Shown: positions 26,175 through 35,576, counted from the first letter of the stretch. The stretch: DNA of 64,000 nucleotides from Desulfovibrio oxyclinae DSM 11498 (GCF_000375485.1 NZ_AQXE01000004.1:40124-104123); one strand, 5' to 3'. The notes: generated by a model from the letters alone, not told the origin. Numbers and translations are program-made.

Positions 26175-26301
26175 TATTCCTCCATTTGCGACCTTCATAT
26201 ACCGAATATGCAAGGTGCGTCAAAGAAGAGCCGCGAGATCGTCGCCATGCTGCCGTGCACGGCATTTTACAAACCGGGGCTTCGAGGCTACAAGGGAACG
26301 C

Positions 26302-27006
26302 ATGGTCGAACTCACGCGCGTTTCACACACCTTCGGTTCCCAGTGGGCGCTCAAGGACGTCTCCTTCAAGCTTGAAAAGGGCGAGTTCCTGTTCCTCACC
26401 GGTCATTCCGGTGCGGGCAAGTCCACGCTGCTCAAGCTGCTGTACGGGGCGATCCCCCTCAAGCGTGGACGGGCCACGGTCTGCGGCTTCGACATGAACC
26501 GCCTGGGACGCCGCAAGCTTCCCCTGCTGCGGCGGCGCGTGGGCGTGGTCTTTCAGGATTTCAAGGTGCTGCCCGAACGCAGCGTGTTCGATAATGTCGC
26601 TATGTCCCTTGAGGTGCGCGGCATGGCCCGGCAGCATCTGGAACGCCGCGTGCGGGCCATCGTCCGGGCCATGGGGTTGGAGGCCAAGAGCTATACCCCC
26701 TGTCAGGCCCTCTCCGGCGGCGAACAGCAGCGCGTGGCCATCGCCCGCAGCATGGTGGCAGGGCCCGAGCTGATCCTCGCAGACGAGCCTACCGGCAACC
26801 TCGACTTCGACCTGACCATGCACCTCATGGATATCTTCAAGCAGTTCCATAACTACGGAACCTCGGTGATCATGGCCACCCACAGCCGCGAAGTGCTCGA
26901 CTGCGTTCCCGGCGCACGCAAGCTGCATCTGGAAAACGGCCGCATACTCGAACCCGAAGAGGCCGCTGCCACCGAAGCCGCCGAAGCGGAGAAGAAGGCA
27001 TGTTAG
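26302..27006 (+). CDS. ftsE: Cell division ATP-binding protein FtsE
   Basis: A 234-residue ABC ATPase of the FtsEX divisome complex that activates peptidoglycan hydrolases. Walker [10 protein letters not shown] at 34-42, signature [13 protein letters not shown], Walker [13 protein letters not shown]. The start is set at 26302 (AAGGGAA upstream), because the frame runs back to 26167 without conserved sequence. It overlaps ftsX by 7 bp. A 127-bp divergent region separates it from the solute-binding protein gene. Confidence 0.94.
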   Translation: MVELTRVSHTFGSQWALKDVSFKLEKGEFLFLTGHSGAGKSTLLKLLYGAIPLKRGRATVCGFDMNRLGRRKLPLLRRRVGVVFQDFKVLPERSVFDNVAMSLEVRGMARQHLERRVRAIVRAMGLEAKSYTPCQALSGGEQQRVAIARSMVAGPELILADEPTGNLDFDLTMHLMDIFKQFHNYGTSVIMATHSREVLDCVPGARKLHLENGRILEPEEAAATEAAEAEKKAC

Positions 27007-27875
27007 GCCGTATCCTCAGGCTTACAGGTCGTGGACTGGGCGACTTCATCGTCCACCCCTTTGCCCACCTGCTCACGCTCACCGCAGTAGCCATGGTGGC
27101 CTTTCTGGCCGGATTCGTGCTGCTGACCCTGCACAACGTGAATCTGCAGCTGCTCAAGACCCGCGGACAGGTTGAGTTTCAGCTCTACTGGGCAGAAGGT
27201 GCCAAGCAGGACACGGTCCGCAGCGAGTGGAAGACCATCCGGGACATGCAGGCCCTCAAGGAATTCAAGACCTTCACCCCCGGCGATGCGTTGGTGGAGC
27301 TGGCCGAAACCCTCGGGGAGTCCGGCGATTTTTCGTGGCTGCGGGATCAGAATCCGCTGCCGTATTCCGCTCTGGCCGCCTTTGAGGTTCCGCCGGACAA
27401 GCAGGAAAAAGGCTGGGCCGCCGAGCTGCTCACGGAGCTGAAATCCCTGCCCGGTGTGGAAAAGGTGCACTACGCCCCGACGCAGATGGACCTCGCCCAG
27501 AGCTGGGTGGCCCTGACCCGCACCGTGGCATGGCCCGTGGTCGGCTTTCTCGCCCTCGTGGCCGCCCTCGTCGTGGGCAATACCATCAAGCTCTCCCTCA
27601 TGACCCGACGCGACGAGGTGGAAATCCTCTCACTCGTGGGGGCGCGACCATGGTACATCCGCTGGCCGCTGCTCACCGGCGGATTCATGCAGGGCCTCGT
27701 CGGCAGCGGCGCGGGGCTCGGTCTGCTTTTTCTGGCCCAGAATACCCTCAAGGACGCCTTGAACGTCCCGCCGTTCTTCATAGAAGTGAGCTTCCTGCCC
27801 CCGGAACAGTGCGCCGCACTCGCCGGCGGCGTCATCCTCGTATCCCTCGCCGCCAGCTGGGTGGCCGTCAGATAA
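27000..27875 (+). CDS. ftsX: Cell division protein FtsX
   Basis: A 291-residue membrane partner of FtsE with four predicted transmembrane helices: one near residues 20-42, then a periplasmic domain, and three from about 178 onward (WPVVGFLALVAALVVGNTI; ALAGGVILVSLAASWVAVR). Segment SLMTRRDEVEILSLVGAR is the FtsX-family cytoplasmic loop. GAGAAGAAGGC precedes the ATG, which overlaps the ftsE end. Typical length is 300-350. Confidence 0.93.
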   Translation: MLGRILRLTGRGLGDFIVHPFAHLLTLTAVAMVAFLAGFVLLTLHNVNLQLLKTRGQVEFQLYWAEGAKQDTVRSEWKTIRDMQALKEFKTFTPGDALVELAETLGESGDFSWLRDQNPLPYSALAAFEVPPDKQEKGWAAELLTELKSLPGVEKVHYAPTQMDLAQSWVALTRTVAWPVVGFLALVAALVVGNTIKLSLMTRRDEVEILSLVGARPWYIRWPLLTGGFMQGLVGSGAGLGLLFLAQNTLKDALNVPPFFIEVSFLPPEQCAALAGGVILVSLAASWVAVR

Positions 27876-27876
27876 C

Positions 27877-28149
27877 ATGAAAAAACGCCACAAACCCCGC
27901 AAACGTCGTTGCCCGGCACCACCCGAGCGCTCGGCGCGTATCTACGTCCGCATAGACCCCTCGCAGATCGGCCGCTTCAGGTTTCTGCTCGAAGCCTGCG
28001 ACAATCTCGGCATTTTCACCGTCGCCGACAAGTACAAAGGCGTGCTGCAACTGCGCTACTCTCCGCAACAGGAAAGGGAATTCCGCGAATTCCTCGACTC
28101 CCTGCACGAATCCATCCCGCACGAAATCCTCCACGAAGCACGCGATTAG
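27877..28149 (+). CDS. DUF4911 domain protein
   Basis: A 90-residue basic protein. After a Lys/Arg-rich opening (MKKRHKPRKRR) comes a DUF4911 domain: ARIYVRIDPSQIGRFRFLLE, ACDNLGIFTVADKY and LQLRYSP. DUF4911 occurs in Desulfovibrio-like bacteria; function unknown. It starts 1 bp after the ftsX stop and is probably the end of the ftsEX operon. The first copy of the dispersed repeat begins 5 bp after its stop codon. Confidence 0.85.
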   Translation: MKKRHKPRKRRCPAPPERSARIYVRIDPSQIGRFRFLLEACDNLGIFTVADKYKGVLQLRYSPQQEREFREFLDSLHESIPHEILHEARD

Positions 28150-28154
28150 AGTGT

Positions 28155-28569
28155 GCCTCCGGCGGGCCCTTCAGGCGGACCCTTTCAGGGGGACCAAAGG
28201 GGCGGGCCCCCTTTGGAATCCCTGGGTTGTCAGCGGGGTTGCAGCTGCTAGGGCCATGCGACAGCACAACCCGCGTCCAAGCTGCAACCCCGCTGACGGT
28301 GATTTGTGTTCTGTGCGTCTTGGCTGACGAATTCCTGTAGCAGGAGGGAGTGAAGATAGCCCTTCCAGTTCGCATGCTCACCATAAGAACTCCCAGCAAC
28401 ATTCCCAATCTCCGTCAACTCAGCAACCGCCATCAGCCGTCCGCCAAGCCGCCTATGAATTGTGGCTTTCGGAAAGCCGGGTGCGGCTTGGCAATCCAAA
28501 AGTTTTTGGGAGATTCTTAAGAACCCTTTTGCAAAAGGGTTCTTAAGCCCTCGGAGAGCCGCCGGAGGC
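28155..28569 (+). repeat. Dispersed intergenic repeat, copy A, with terminal and internal inverted repeats
   Basis: A roughly 415-bp element. It begins GCCTCCGGCGG and ends GCCGCCGGAGGC, so its ends are inverted repeats. Its first 93 bp are identical to 37150-37242 on the opposite strand, and several further blocks (about 28248-28350 and 28419-28530) also match copy B. Inside is a perfect 18-bp inverted repeat (28229-28246 and 28280-28297) around a 33-nt loop. A second hairpin near 28520-28547 is built on AAGAACCCTTTTGC. No credible coding frame. MITE-like or an intergenic palindromic repeat, possibly acting as a terminator. Confidence 0.8.
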
Positions 28570-28577
28570 ATCCCATG

Positions 28578-28610
28578 AAAAAAGGGAGGATCGTTCGATC
28601 CTCCCTTTTT
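28578..28610. terminator. Rho-independent terminator
   Basis: A 10-bp stem (GGGAGGATCG with CGATCCTCCC) with a 2-nt loop, flanked by A6 and T5. It is 31 bp downstream of the nhaC stop on the minus strand and can also stop + strand transcription leaving the repeat. Confidence 0.88.
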
Positions 28611-28640
28611 ATTGCCGGATAGCTTTTCCGCTTGGTTGTT

Positions 28641-30350
28641 TTAGGCCTGTGCGTCGACGGGCTTGCCGACGAATCGCACGGTGAGTGCGACTGCGAGCAG
28701 TCCGCCGGGCAGGGTGATGTAGAGCGGCACGCCGAGTCCTGCGGGCAGGTAGCCGAACAGGATGGAGATGGTGGCGACGCTGATGGCGTACATGAGCTGC
28801 GTTTTGACGTGGTCTATGTGGTCACACGCCGAACCCATGGAGGACAGGATGGTGGTGTCCGAGATGGGGGAGCAATGGTCGCCGAAGATGGCTCCGGTGA
28901 GGACGGCGCCGACGTTCATGACGACGTAGTCCGGGGCCGGGTTCAGGGCGAACGCCAAGGGGATCGCCAGAGGCATGAGGATGCCCATGGTGCCGTAGGA
29001 AGTGCCTGTGGCGAAGGAGATGATGGAGCCGAGGATGAAGATGATGCTCGGCAGCAGGAACGCCGGGAGGGCGTCGGAGAGCACGTTGACCAGGTAGGCT
29101 GCGGTGCCGAGTTCCTTGATGACGCCGGACAGGGACCATGCCAGCAGCAGGATGACTGCGGTGATGTTCATGGACTTGACACCGGTGACCCATGTCTCGA
29201 TGGCGTCCTTCACAGGCATGATGCGCTGGAAGACTGCCATGGCCATGCCGACGATACCTGCGATGAGCGCGGCCTGAAACAGAACCACGGATGCGTCGGA
29301 GGCGCCGAAGCATTCGCGCATGGCGTCGAAGGACAGGGGCGAGGCGTTGATCTTTTCGAGCAGTGCGGGGTCATCAATGGCGTTGTAGCCGTTGAAATAG
29401 AAGCCGAGGAATGCAGCGACGATCAGGGTGCCGATGGGGACAATGGCGTTCCAGATGCTCGGAACCACGTGGGATTCGGGTTCCAGTCCGGTCGCTTCAT
29501 CGGCGATCATGGGTTTGGCGTTGTCGGCCAGCACCTTTCCGGTCTTGCGGGCGCGGATTTCGGCCTTGCGCATGGGACCGTACTCGCGCAGGAACCAGAT
29601 GGTGCAGATGATGAAGAACAGGATGAGGATGTTGTAGAAGCGGTACGGGATCGTTTCCACGAACACGCCGTAGGCGTTGGCTTCCACGCCGATGGCGTTG
29701 TAACCGTCGCGGATAAGGCCCACTTCATAGGCGACCCAGGTGGAAATCAGCGCGATGCCCGCAATGGGGGCCGCGGTGGCGTCGATGACGAATGCCAGCT
29801 TCTCGCGGGAGACCTTGAGCCGGTCGGTGACCGGGCGCATGATCGGGCCGACGGTCAGGGAGTTGGCGTAGTCGTCGAAGAAGATGAAGAGGCCCATGAC
29901 CCAGGTGACGAACTGGGAGCTGCGGGGGCTTTTGGCGCGCTTGGCCAGTGCGTCGGCGATGGCCTTGGCGCCGCCCATCTTGGAGACGAGGGCGATCAGG
30001 CCGCCGATGGCGAGACACTGGAGCACAATGCCCGCGTTCCAGCTGTCGGCCAGCGAGTAGAGAATTTCCATGGACAGGCGCAGGAATCCGTCAACGAAGG
30101 CGGAATAGAGATCGAATCCCTTGAGATCCAGCATGAAACAGCCGGAGAAGACGCCGAGAAAGAGGGACAGAATAACGTTCTTGGTAATGAAGGCCAGCAC
30201 AATGGCGACCACGGGCGGAATGAGGGTAAGCATTCCGAAGGCTGCGGCGTTGGCCGGGCCTTTGGAGGCGTCCGCGGCAAGTGCCGGGAACGCCACCGAA
30301 AGCACGGCGAGCGCCATGAGAGCGACGAGCCAGAAGTTCCGTCGTAGCAT
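28641..30350 (-). CDS. NhaC-family Na+/H+ antiporter
   Basis: A 569-residue polytopic membrane protein (about 12 hydrophobic segments) of the NhaC family. A signal-like N-terminus (LLRRNF... ending PALAADA) is followed by FITKNVILSLFLGVFSGCFML, GGLIALVSKMGGAKAIADAL, FFDDYANSLTVGPIMRPVTD and TGAIFGDHCSPISDTTILSS, a block typical of NhaC/DASS-like antiporters. It exports Na+ for H+, or a related organic acid. GAGGTG stands upstream of the ATG. Divergent from ppiA, which begins 204 bp away. Ion specificity is inferred. Confidence 0.9.
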   Translation of the reverse strand: MLRRNFWLVALMALAVLSVAFPALAADASKGPANAAAFGMLTLIPPVVAIVLAFITKNVILSLFLGVFSGCFMLDLKGFDLYSAFVDGFLRLSMEILYSLADSWNAGIVLQCLAIGGLIALVSKMGGAKAIADALAKRAKSPRSSQFVTWVMGLFIFFDDYANSLTVGPIMRPVTDRLKVSREKLAFVIDATAAPIAGIALISTWVAYEVGLIRDGYNAIGVEANAYGVFVETIPYRFYNILILFFIICTIWFLREYGPMRKAEIRARKTGKVLADNAKPMIADEATGLEPESHVVPSIWNAIVPIGTLIVAAFLGFYFNGYNAIDDPALLEKINASPLSFDAMRECFGASDASVVLFQAALIAGIVGMAMAVFQRIMPVKDAIETWVTGVKSMNITAVILLLAWSLSGVIKELGTAAYLVNVLSDALPAFLLPSIIFILGSIISFATGTSYGTMGILMPLAIPLAFALNPAPDYVVMNVGAVLTGAIFGDHCSPISDTTILSSMGSACDHIDHVKTQLMYAISVATISILFGYLPAGLGVPLYITLPGGLLAVALTVRFVGKPVDAQA

Positions 30351-30488
30351 GATGAGTCACACCTCGCTGTGAAAAAGGGTTAGTGTTGAGCAGAAAAGCA
30401 AGATAGACGTAATGAACTTTGTACAAAATTGCAATAAACATTCGTTTGAGGCAGAAAATGGAGTGAAAAATTCGATATGCGGCGGTTA

Positions 30489-30517
30489 TTGCGCTGTTTA
30501 TTCGATTGAATTATCCT
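30489..30517 (+). promoter_or_regulatory. Possible sigma-70 promoter for ppiA-like gene
   Basis: TTGCGC (30489-30494) and TATCCT (30512-30517) are separated by 17 bp, with transcription expected near 30524 and the ppi start codon at 30555. The boxes match the consensus only partly. Confidence 0.35.
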
Positions 30518-30554
30518 GCCCCATCATCCAAATCGAATTACCCGGAGGTATCCG

Positions 30555-31124
30555 ATGCGTCTTTTTTCCGCACTTGTACTGGCCCTTTCGCTGATGCTGG
30601 CCGCACCGGCTCAGGCGGCTCCCAACAAGGTGGTCACGTTCGAAACCAACATGGGGCCGATCATGATCATGCTGTATACGGACAAAGCTCCCAAAACCGT
30701 TGAGAATTTTCTGCGCTACGTGCAGGAAGGATTTTATGACGGCACCATTTTTCATCGTGTCATCGACTCTCCGGACATGAAGATCGTGCAGGGGGGCGGC
30801 TTCGAGGCCGGAATGCGTCGCAAGCCGGTTCACGATCCCATCGTCAATGAAGCGGCCTTTGCCCTCGACAATGATCGCGGCACCATCGCCATGGCCCGCA
30901 CCCAGAAGGTCAACTCCGCCACGAGCCAGTTCTTTTTCAACGTGCAGGATAACGACTTCCTGAACGCCTCTTCCGGCAATCCCGGATACTGCGCCTTCGG
31001 CAAGGTCATTCGCGGCATGGAAGTGGTCGATGAAATGGTAGCGGTCCCCACGGGACGTCAGGGTCGTTTCAGTGACGTGCCGCTCAAGCCCATCGTCATC
31101 AAGAAGGCCTCCGTTCGTCAGTAG
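30555..31124 (+). CDS. Secreted peptidyl-prolyl cis-trans isomerase, cyclophilin type
   Basis: A 189-residue cyclophilin with an N-terminal signal peptide of about 21 residues (MRLFSALVLALSLMLAAPAQA). Conserved blocks are YTDKAPKTVENFLRYV, DGTIFHRVIDSPDMKIVQGG, GTIAMARTQKVNSATSQFFF and FGKVIRGMEVVDEM. The catalytic Arg (FHRVI) and the QFFFN motif are intact. Helps fold exported proteins, matching E. coli PpiA (190 residues). CGGAGG is before the ATG; a strong terminator follows. Confidence 0.94.
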   Translation: MRLFSALVLALSLMLAAPAQAAPNKVVTFETNMGPIMIMLYTDKAPKTVENFLRYVQEGFYDGTIFHRVIDSPDMKIVQGGGFEAGMRRKPVHDPIVNEAAFALDNDRGTIAMARTQKVNSATSQFFFNVQDNDFLNASSGNPGYCAFGKVIRGMEVVDEMVAVPTGRQGRFSDVPLKPIVIKKASVRQ

Positions 31125-31145
31125 ATGGAGCGGGATATCCGACAG

Positions 31146-31179
31146 AAAAAGGGCGACCGCCGCGGCGGTCGCCCTTTTT
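31146..31179. terminator. Bidirectional rho-independent terminator
   Basis: A perfect long stem (GGGCGACCGCC with GGCGGTCGCCC) with a minimal loop, A5 on the left and T5 on the right. It separates the convergent cyclophilin (+) and glycosyltransferase (-) genes. Confidence 0.92.
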
Positions 31180-31215
31180 ACAATGAAGCATGTCGCTATT
31201 TGCCGCCGGAGGCGA

Positions 31216-32478
31216 TCAGGAGCGTCCGGGGCAGGGAACCTGATGGGAGATGTAGATTTCTCCAAGGTCATGGATGAGCTTTTCGTTGTCGAAAACGTCC
31301 AGCACTTTCTGCCGCGCCGCCGGAATGATCTTGGCGCGCAGGTCTGCGTCGGTGAGCAGGCGCTGCATGTTGTCGGCCAAAGCCTCGGGCTGATCCGGCG
31401 GGCAGAGCATCCCCGTCTCGCCATGGCGAACCAGTTCCGGCACGCCGGAAACGTCGGTGGCTGCCACCGGGACGCCGATGGCCATGCTCTCGGCCACTAC
31501 GTTGGGAATGCCGTCGCGGTCGCCGTCTTCCGCCATGCGGCAGCCAAGAACGAACAGGTCCGAACTGCGGTAGTGCTCCAGCACCTGCTCATGGGCGATG
31601 GTGCCGGTCATTTCCGTCACGTCGGATAGGTCCATCTCGTGAATCCAGCCTTCCACTTTTTCGCGGTCTGCGCCGTCACCGGCCAGAACGTAGCGAACGT
31701 CGAGTCCCCGGTCGCGCAGGATGCGCAGGGCCTTGAGCACGGTGTCGAGTCCCTTCTTGGGCACGAAGCGGGCCACGGTCATGACCGTATACGGCGGCTC
31801 GGCCGCCAGGGGTCGCCCTTCGGGGTCAAACAGCTTGAGGTTGATGCCGTGGTAGACGCAGTGAACGGGTTTGTTTGCCGGGGCGATGCCGGAGAGGTGC
31901 CGCTCATTGTACTTGGTGCAGGTGACCACGAATTTTGCCAGGTCGAGCTTGTCGAGGATGCGTTCGGGGGCCTGCGTGTATATGTCCTTGGCGTGGGCGG
32001 TGAAGCTGAACGGGACTGCCTCAAGGTGCGCCGCATACATCCCCACCGTGGTGGGGGTGTGCGCAAAATGGCAGTGCAGATGCGCCAGTCCCATACCTTT
32101 GGCCTTGCGCACCAGAAAACAGGCCTGCATCCAGTGCTTGAGCCACGTGTGCTTTTTGGGAGCGAGTCTGAAACGCTTGGCCATGAGCTTGAGGCCGGAG
32201 AAGAATCGTCCGGGCCGCTCGACCATGCAGGCAAGCGTGTTCCACACCATGGCGGGCAGCCCCGCTACCATGGATTCGGGTAAATAGGTGACCCCGGCGC
32301 GGATCTCGCGCACGGACCCGTGGGTGAAGCTCTCACGCGGCTCACGCATGGAAAAGATGTGGATGTCGAATCCCATCTTTTCTAGCAGCCTGATTTCGTT
32401 GGATATGAAAGTTTCGGAGATTCTGGGATAGCCTTTGAGGACCATCCCGAGTTTCATGCGTTCCGGTTCGTCGCTCAT
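31216..32478 (-). CDS. Family 4-type glycosyltransferase
   Basis: A 420-residue GT-B glycosyltransferase. Near the N-terminus LKGYPRISETFISNEIRLLEK matches the start of family-4 enzymes such as WcaL. The C-terminal domain has VARFVPKKGLDTVLKAL, VRYVLAGDGADREKV and the conserved DGIPNVVAESMAIGVPVAATDVSG with its E-x7-E pattern. Probably transfers a sugar to a surface polysaccharide or lipid carrier. The ATG at 32478 overlaps the upstream glycosyltransferase stop in an ATGA. Acceptor and donor are unknown. Confidence 0.88.
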   Translation of the reverse strand: MSDEPERMKLGMVLKGYPRISETFISNEIRLLEKMGFDIHIFSMREPRESFTHGSVREIRAGVTYLPESMVAGLPAMVWNTLACMVERPGRFFSGLKLMAKRFRLAPKKHTWLKHWMQACFLVRKAKGMGLAHLHCHFAHTPTTVGMYAAHLEAVPFSFTAHAKDIYTQAPERILDKLDLAKFVVTCTKYNERHLSGIAPANKPVHCVYHGINLKLFDPEGRPLAAEPPYTVMTVARFVPKKGLDTVLKALRILRDRGLDVRYVLAGDGADREKVEGWIHEMDLSDVTEMTGTIAHEQVLEHYRSSDLFVLGCRMAEDGDRDGIPNVVAESMAIGVPVAATDVSGVPELVRHGETGMLCPPDQPEALADNMQRLLTDADLRAKIIPAARQKVLDVFDNEKLIHDLGEIYISHQVPCPGRS

Positions 32479-33677
32479 TCTTTGTTGTCCTCGGGCCGGG
32501 CATTGCACCGTTCGTCGCGTCGCTCAAGAAAACGTTCGAGCCGTGAGCGCATGAAATCGAGCCCGGTCATGGAAAAGTCGTTCATGGCCTGCTGATAGGG
32601 GGAAGGGTCTTCCAACATGGATTCGACCTTCTCGCGCATCAGTTCGGGGTTCACCTTGTTCCATTCGATGAAATCGATCAGGCCGCTTTCCTTGAATACT
32701 TCAGCACGGATGAGCTGCTCGCGCCGCGGATTGTCGCGGGGGATGACCAGCGCCGGCTTCTTCAGGGACAGAATCTCGCACATGGTGTTGTACCCGCACA
32801 TGCCGATGACCAGATCCGCCGAAGCCATCTTCTTTTCGATGTTCTTGACAAAGGGCACGATGCGCACGTTCAGTTTGCGGGCACGCTCGGCCAGAGCGTC
32901 GAGCATATCTGATGGCAGGAAAGGGCCGGTGATCATGAGCGTGCGGAAGCCGACCGTTCCGTTCTGCTCAAGCATTTTCAGGTAAGTATCCAGCACCGGG
33001 TAGCCGTCGCCACCGCCACCGATGGTGACCACCACCAGCTTCTCCTTGCGTCGCGGCGCCCGGATTTTGGGCACGCGCCGGGGGATGTACCCCGTGAAAT
33101 GCGTTTTGGCAGCTACATCCTCGGGAAAGCTGTACTCTTTCACCGGGTCAAACATTTCCTGTTCGCCATAAACCCACACTTCGGAATACAGGTCGCGCAG
33201 CACTTCGTAATACTTCTTGCGTTTCCATTCCGCACGGGTGCTCTCGGCGTCATCAAGAATGTCCCGGAGTCCGAGCACGATGTCGGTCTGCGGGCGGCAT
33301 TTGCGGAACCAGCGCAGAATGGGCAGCACCTCGCCCTTGAGTCCTACAGGAACCTTGTCCACCACGAACAGATCCGGGTCGAACGCTTTGGTGGTTGCCG
33401 TGATGATCTTCTTGCGAATGCCGATGGCCTTTTTGGGGTCCACCTTGATGGAGTGGGGAACGTAGACCTTGTTGCTCTTCTTGATCATTCCCGGAACACG
33501 AACGAAATCAACCCCTTCGGGAACGCTGAAGCGTCCCACGATGGGAGAGCCGGTCACAATGAGAATGTTGACCTCGGGGCTGACCAGATGGCGCGCGATG
33601 GCCATGGTTCGGCGGATATGGCCGAGCCCGTAGGTATCGTGCGAGTACATCAGAATATTGAAGGTGCCCGAGCTCAT
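32475..33677 (-). CDS. MurG-like predicted glycosyltransferase
   Basis: A 400-residue GT-B enzyme of the COG4671 type. The opening YSHDTYGLGHIRRTMAIARHL is the acceptor-domain Gly-rich loop, and VVVTIGGGGDGYPVL plus ADLVIGMCGYNTMCEILSLKKP is the nucleotide-sugar domain, as in the family 28 group. It is first in a two-gene operon with the family-4-type enzyme. Divergent from the deacetylase gene (217-bp gap). Together these four genes look like a small surface-glycan cluster; the product is unknown. Confidence 0.85.
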   Translation of the reverse strand: MSSGTFNILMYSHDTYGLGHIRRTMAIARHLVSPEVNILIVTGSPIVGRFSVPEGVDFVRVPGMIKKSNKVYVPHSIKVDPKKAIGIRKKIITATTKAFDPDLFVVDKVPVGLKGEVLPILRWFRKCRPQTDIVLGLRDILDDAESTRAEWKRKKYYEVLRDLYSEVWVYGEQEMFDPVKEYSFPEDVAAKTHFTGYIPRRVPKIRAPRRKEKLVVVTIGGGGDGYPVLDTYLKMLEQNGTVGFRTLMITGPFLPSDMLDALAERARKLNVRIVPFVKNIEKKMASADLVIGMCGYNTMCEILSLKKPALVIPRDNPRREQLIRAEVFKESGLIDFIEWNKVNPELMREKVESMLEDPSPYQQAMNDFSMTGLDFMRSRLERFLERRDERCNARPEDNKE

Positions 33678-33894
33678 GAAGCCGCCTGGGGAAAAAGTCG
33701 ATTATGCAAAACAGTGGCACCCTAACTCCGAAGCATCATCCTGTCCATAACTTGGCGCAAAAGAGCCGTTCGTATAGCAGTCACCTTCACGGTGTGCTCT
33801 ATATTTAAAAGGGTCTGCGAACCAAGTTCCGGCATCACCAAGAGAGTTGAAATCCCCGACAATTCTGCTAACAATCGGTGGCCGCGAGGTTAGC

Positions 33895-34656
33895 ATGGAA
33901 CAAGGTCTGAAAGACTCCCTTACAAGCATGCTCGACAAGCTTTTCGCACAGGGTGTGGAGTTCTGGTGGCGCGATGATGACGCCGCCGAAGCTTCCCCTG
34001 CGCTCGACCGCCTGCTGGAGATATCCGGCAGCAGGAGCTTTCCTTGCGCCCTTTCCGTCATCCCGGCCGCCACCGGTCCCGCATTGGCCAAACGGCTGGA
34101 AGGTCATCCGCAAATCACCATCATACAGCACGGTTACGCGCACACCGACCATGCCCCGAAGGGTGCGGGTTCTTGGGAGCTCGGCCTTCACCGCCCCGCC
34201 GAGGGCGTGGTGTCTGAGCTTGTTCGGGGCCGCCGCCTGTTAGGCGAAATCTTCGGCTCCCGCTTCGTCCCGGTGCTGGTCCCCCCATGGAACAATATCG
34301 CCCCGGAGCTACTCCCGATGCTGCCGGAGGCCGGCTTTATCGGACTCTCCGCCGACGCCGACAATCCGCCCCCGACGACCCTCGATTTCATTCAGGTCCA
34401 TGCCCATAGCGACCTGCTGCGCTGGAAAAAAGGCCCGGCCCGCTTTGCCGGTGAGCGCAAGGCGATCAATCCCCTTGTGGAAGAGCTGCAACGACAAGCG
34501 GCAAGCGCACAGCCCCGTCCTGTGGGCATCCTCACCCACCACCTCGAAATGGACGAGGCGGCGTGGTCGTTCCTTGAATCATTACTGGACGTTCTGAACA
34601 GCCACCCGGCCGCCCGGCCCGTATCGGCGGCCCACATATGGCAGGAGAAAAGATGA
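33895..34656 (+). CDS. Polysaccharide deacetylase-like protein
   Basis: A 253-residue protein of the NodB-related fold. EFWWRDDDAAE carries the catalytic Asp pair, IQHGYAHTDHAPKG supplies the metal His residues, and FVPVLVPPWNNIAPELL is the next conserved block; the WELGLHR segment is also seen in related polysaccharide deacetylases. It probably removes acetyl groups from a cell-surface glycan. The start is at 33895, after CGAGGTTAGC. The stop overlaps the following GNAT gene in an ATGA, so the two are coupled. Confidence 0.82.
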   Translation: MEQGLKDSLTSMLDKLFAQGVEFWWRDDDAAEASPALDRLLEISGSRSFPCALSVIPAATGPALAKRLEGHPQITIIQHGYAHTDHAPKGAGSWELGLHRPAEGVVSELVRGRRLLGEIFGSRFVPVLVPPWNNIAPELLPMLPEAGFIGLSADADNPPPTTLDFIQVHAHSDLLRWKKGPARFAGERKAINPLVEELQRQAASAQPRPVGILTHHLEMDEAAWSFLESLLDVLNSHPAARPVSAAHIWQEKR

Positions 34657-35513
34657 CAGCGATCATAAGAGCCATGGAGATGGACGACGTGGAAGAGGTC
34701 TGCAACCTGCTCCACAACCACATGAATCCGGACTTCTCGCCAGAGCGATGGTCCCGTCTGTTCGTGCGCGACTGGTGCATCGCGGAGCCGGAACTCGGGC
34801 TTGTCGTGGAAGACAAAGGGGAGATCGTCGGCTTTCACGGCCACGTCTGTTCCCGGCGCTGCATCGGCAACGAGTGGAAACGGTTCGTCAACTTCACCTC
34901 GTGGTATCTGCGCAAGGAGTATCGGGGGCAGGGACTGGGAACCGGCCTGGTCAAAAAAGCCATCGAGCGTCGGGACACCACCTACACCGTTTTTTCACTC
35001 TCGCCCAAGCGCATAGAACTCTTCAGGAAACTTGGTCTTCAGCCCCTGGATACCCAGCGGCTCGTCTGGAGCAAGCGCGACCCCCAGACCGTCATCTGCG
35101 TGGACGACGACCCGGAATCCATCCGCTGGAAGGTCGAATGCGAGCACTCCCGCGTCATGCTCGACAACCTGCCCTTCAACATCAAGCCCTACCTCGTTTC
35201 CACCAACTGCAACCAGTGCCTTCTCATCACCAACGAGGCCATCAAGAATGGCGGCGTGCATTACCACGACGTGCTCTACCGCTCAAACCCCGCATTTCTC
35301 GCCGCACACGCGCAGGACATCGCCAACGCGCTGCTCAGGGACGACAACCACGTCCTCGCTGCGGACAAGCGTTTTCATCCCGGTCCTCAGCCCCTCGACG
35401 CAACTGTGGAAACCATCGCCTCCCCGAGGTTCTATCTCTCGGAAGAAATTCCGGCGGAATGCGTGGACCTGCTCTATTCCGAACTGCAACTGCTGGATAT
35501 GAAACTGGATTGA
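34653..35513 (+). CDS. GNAT-type acetyltransferase with C-terminal extension
   Basis: A 286-residue protein. Residues 1-135 form a GNAT fold: IIRAMEMDDVEEVCNLLH at the start and YRGQGLGTGLVKKAIER as the acetyl-CoA loop. The remainder (residues about 140-286) is a conserved-looking but unrecognised domain. CAGGAGAAAAG precedes the ATG at 34653, and overlap with the deacetylase stop implies joint expression. A likely role is acylation of the glycan trimmed by the deacetylase, but this is inference. Confidence 0.82.
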   Translation: MTAIIRAMEMDDVEEVCNLLHNHMNPDFSPERWSRLFVRDWCIAEPELGLVVEDKGEIVGFHGHVCSRRCIGNEWKRFVNFTSWYLRKEYRGQGLGTGLVKKAIERRDTTYTVFSLSPKRIELFRKLGLQPLDTQRLVWSKRDPQTVICVDDDPESIRWKVECEHSRVMLDNLPFNIKPYLVSTNCNQCLLITNEAIKNGGVHYHDVLYRSNPAFLAAHAQDIANALLRDDNHVLAADKRFHPGPQPLDATVETIASPRFYLSEEIPAECVDLLYSELQLLDMKLD

Positions 35514-35576
35514 CCCGTGTTGCCCGTCCGGACAGCGCAGATCACTCCTCGAAAGGCGCTAGAGAGTCGAGAGGGA

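Noticed and set aside
28632..30347. 571-codon + strand frame opposite the NhaC gene
   Set aside because: Composition is low-complexity Gly/Asp/His and antisense to an obvious antiporter; no start signal.
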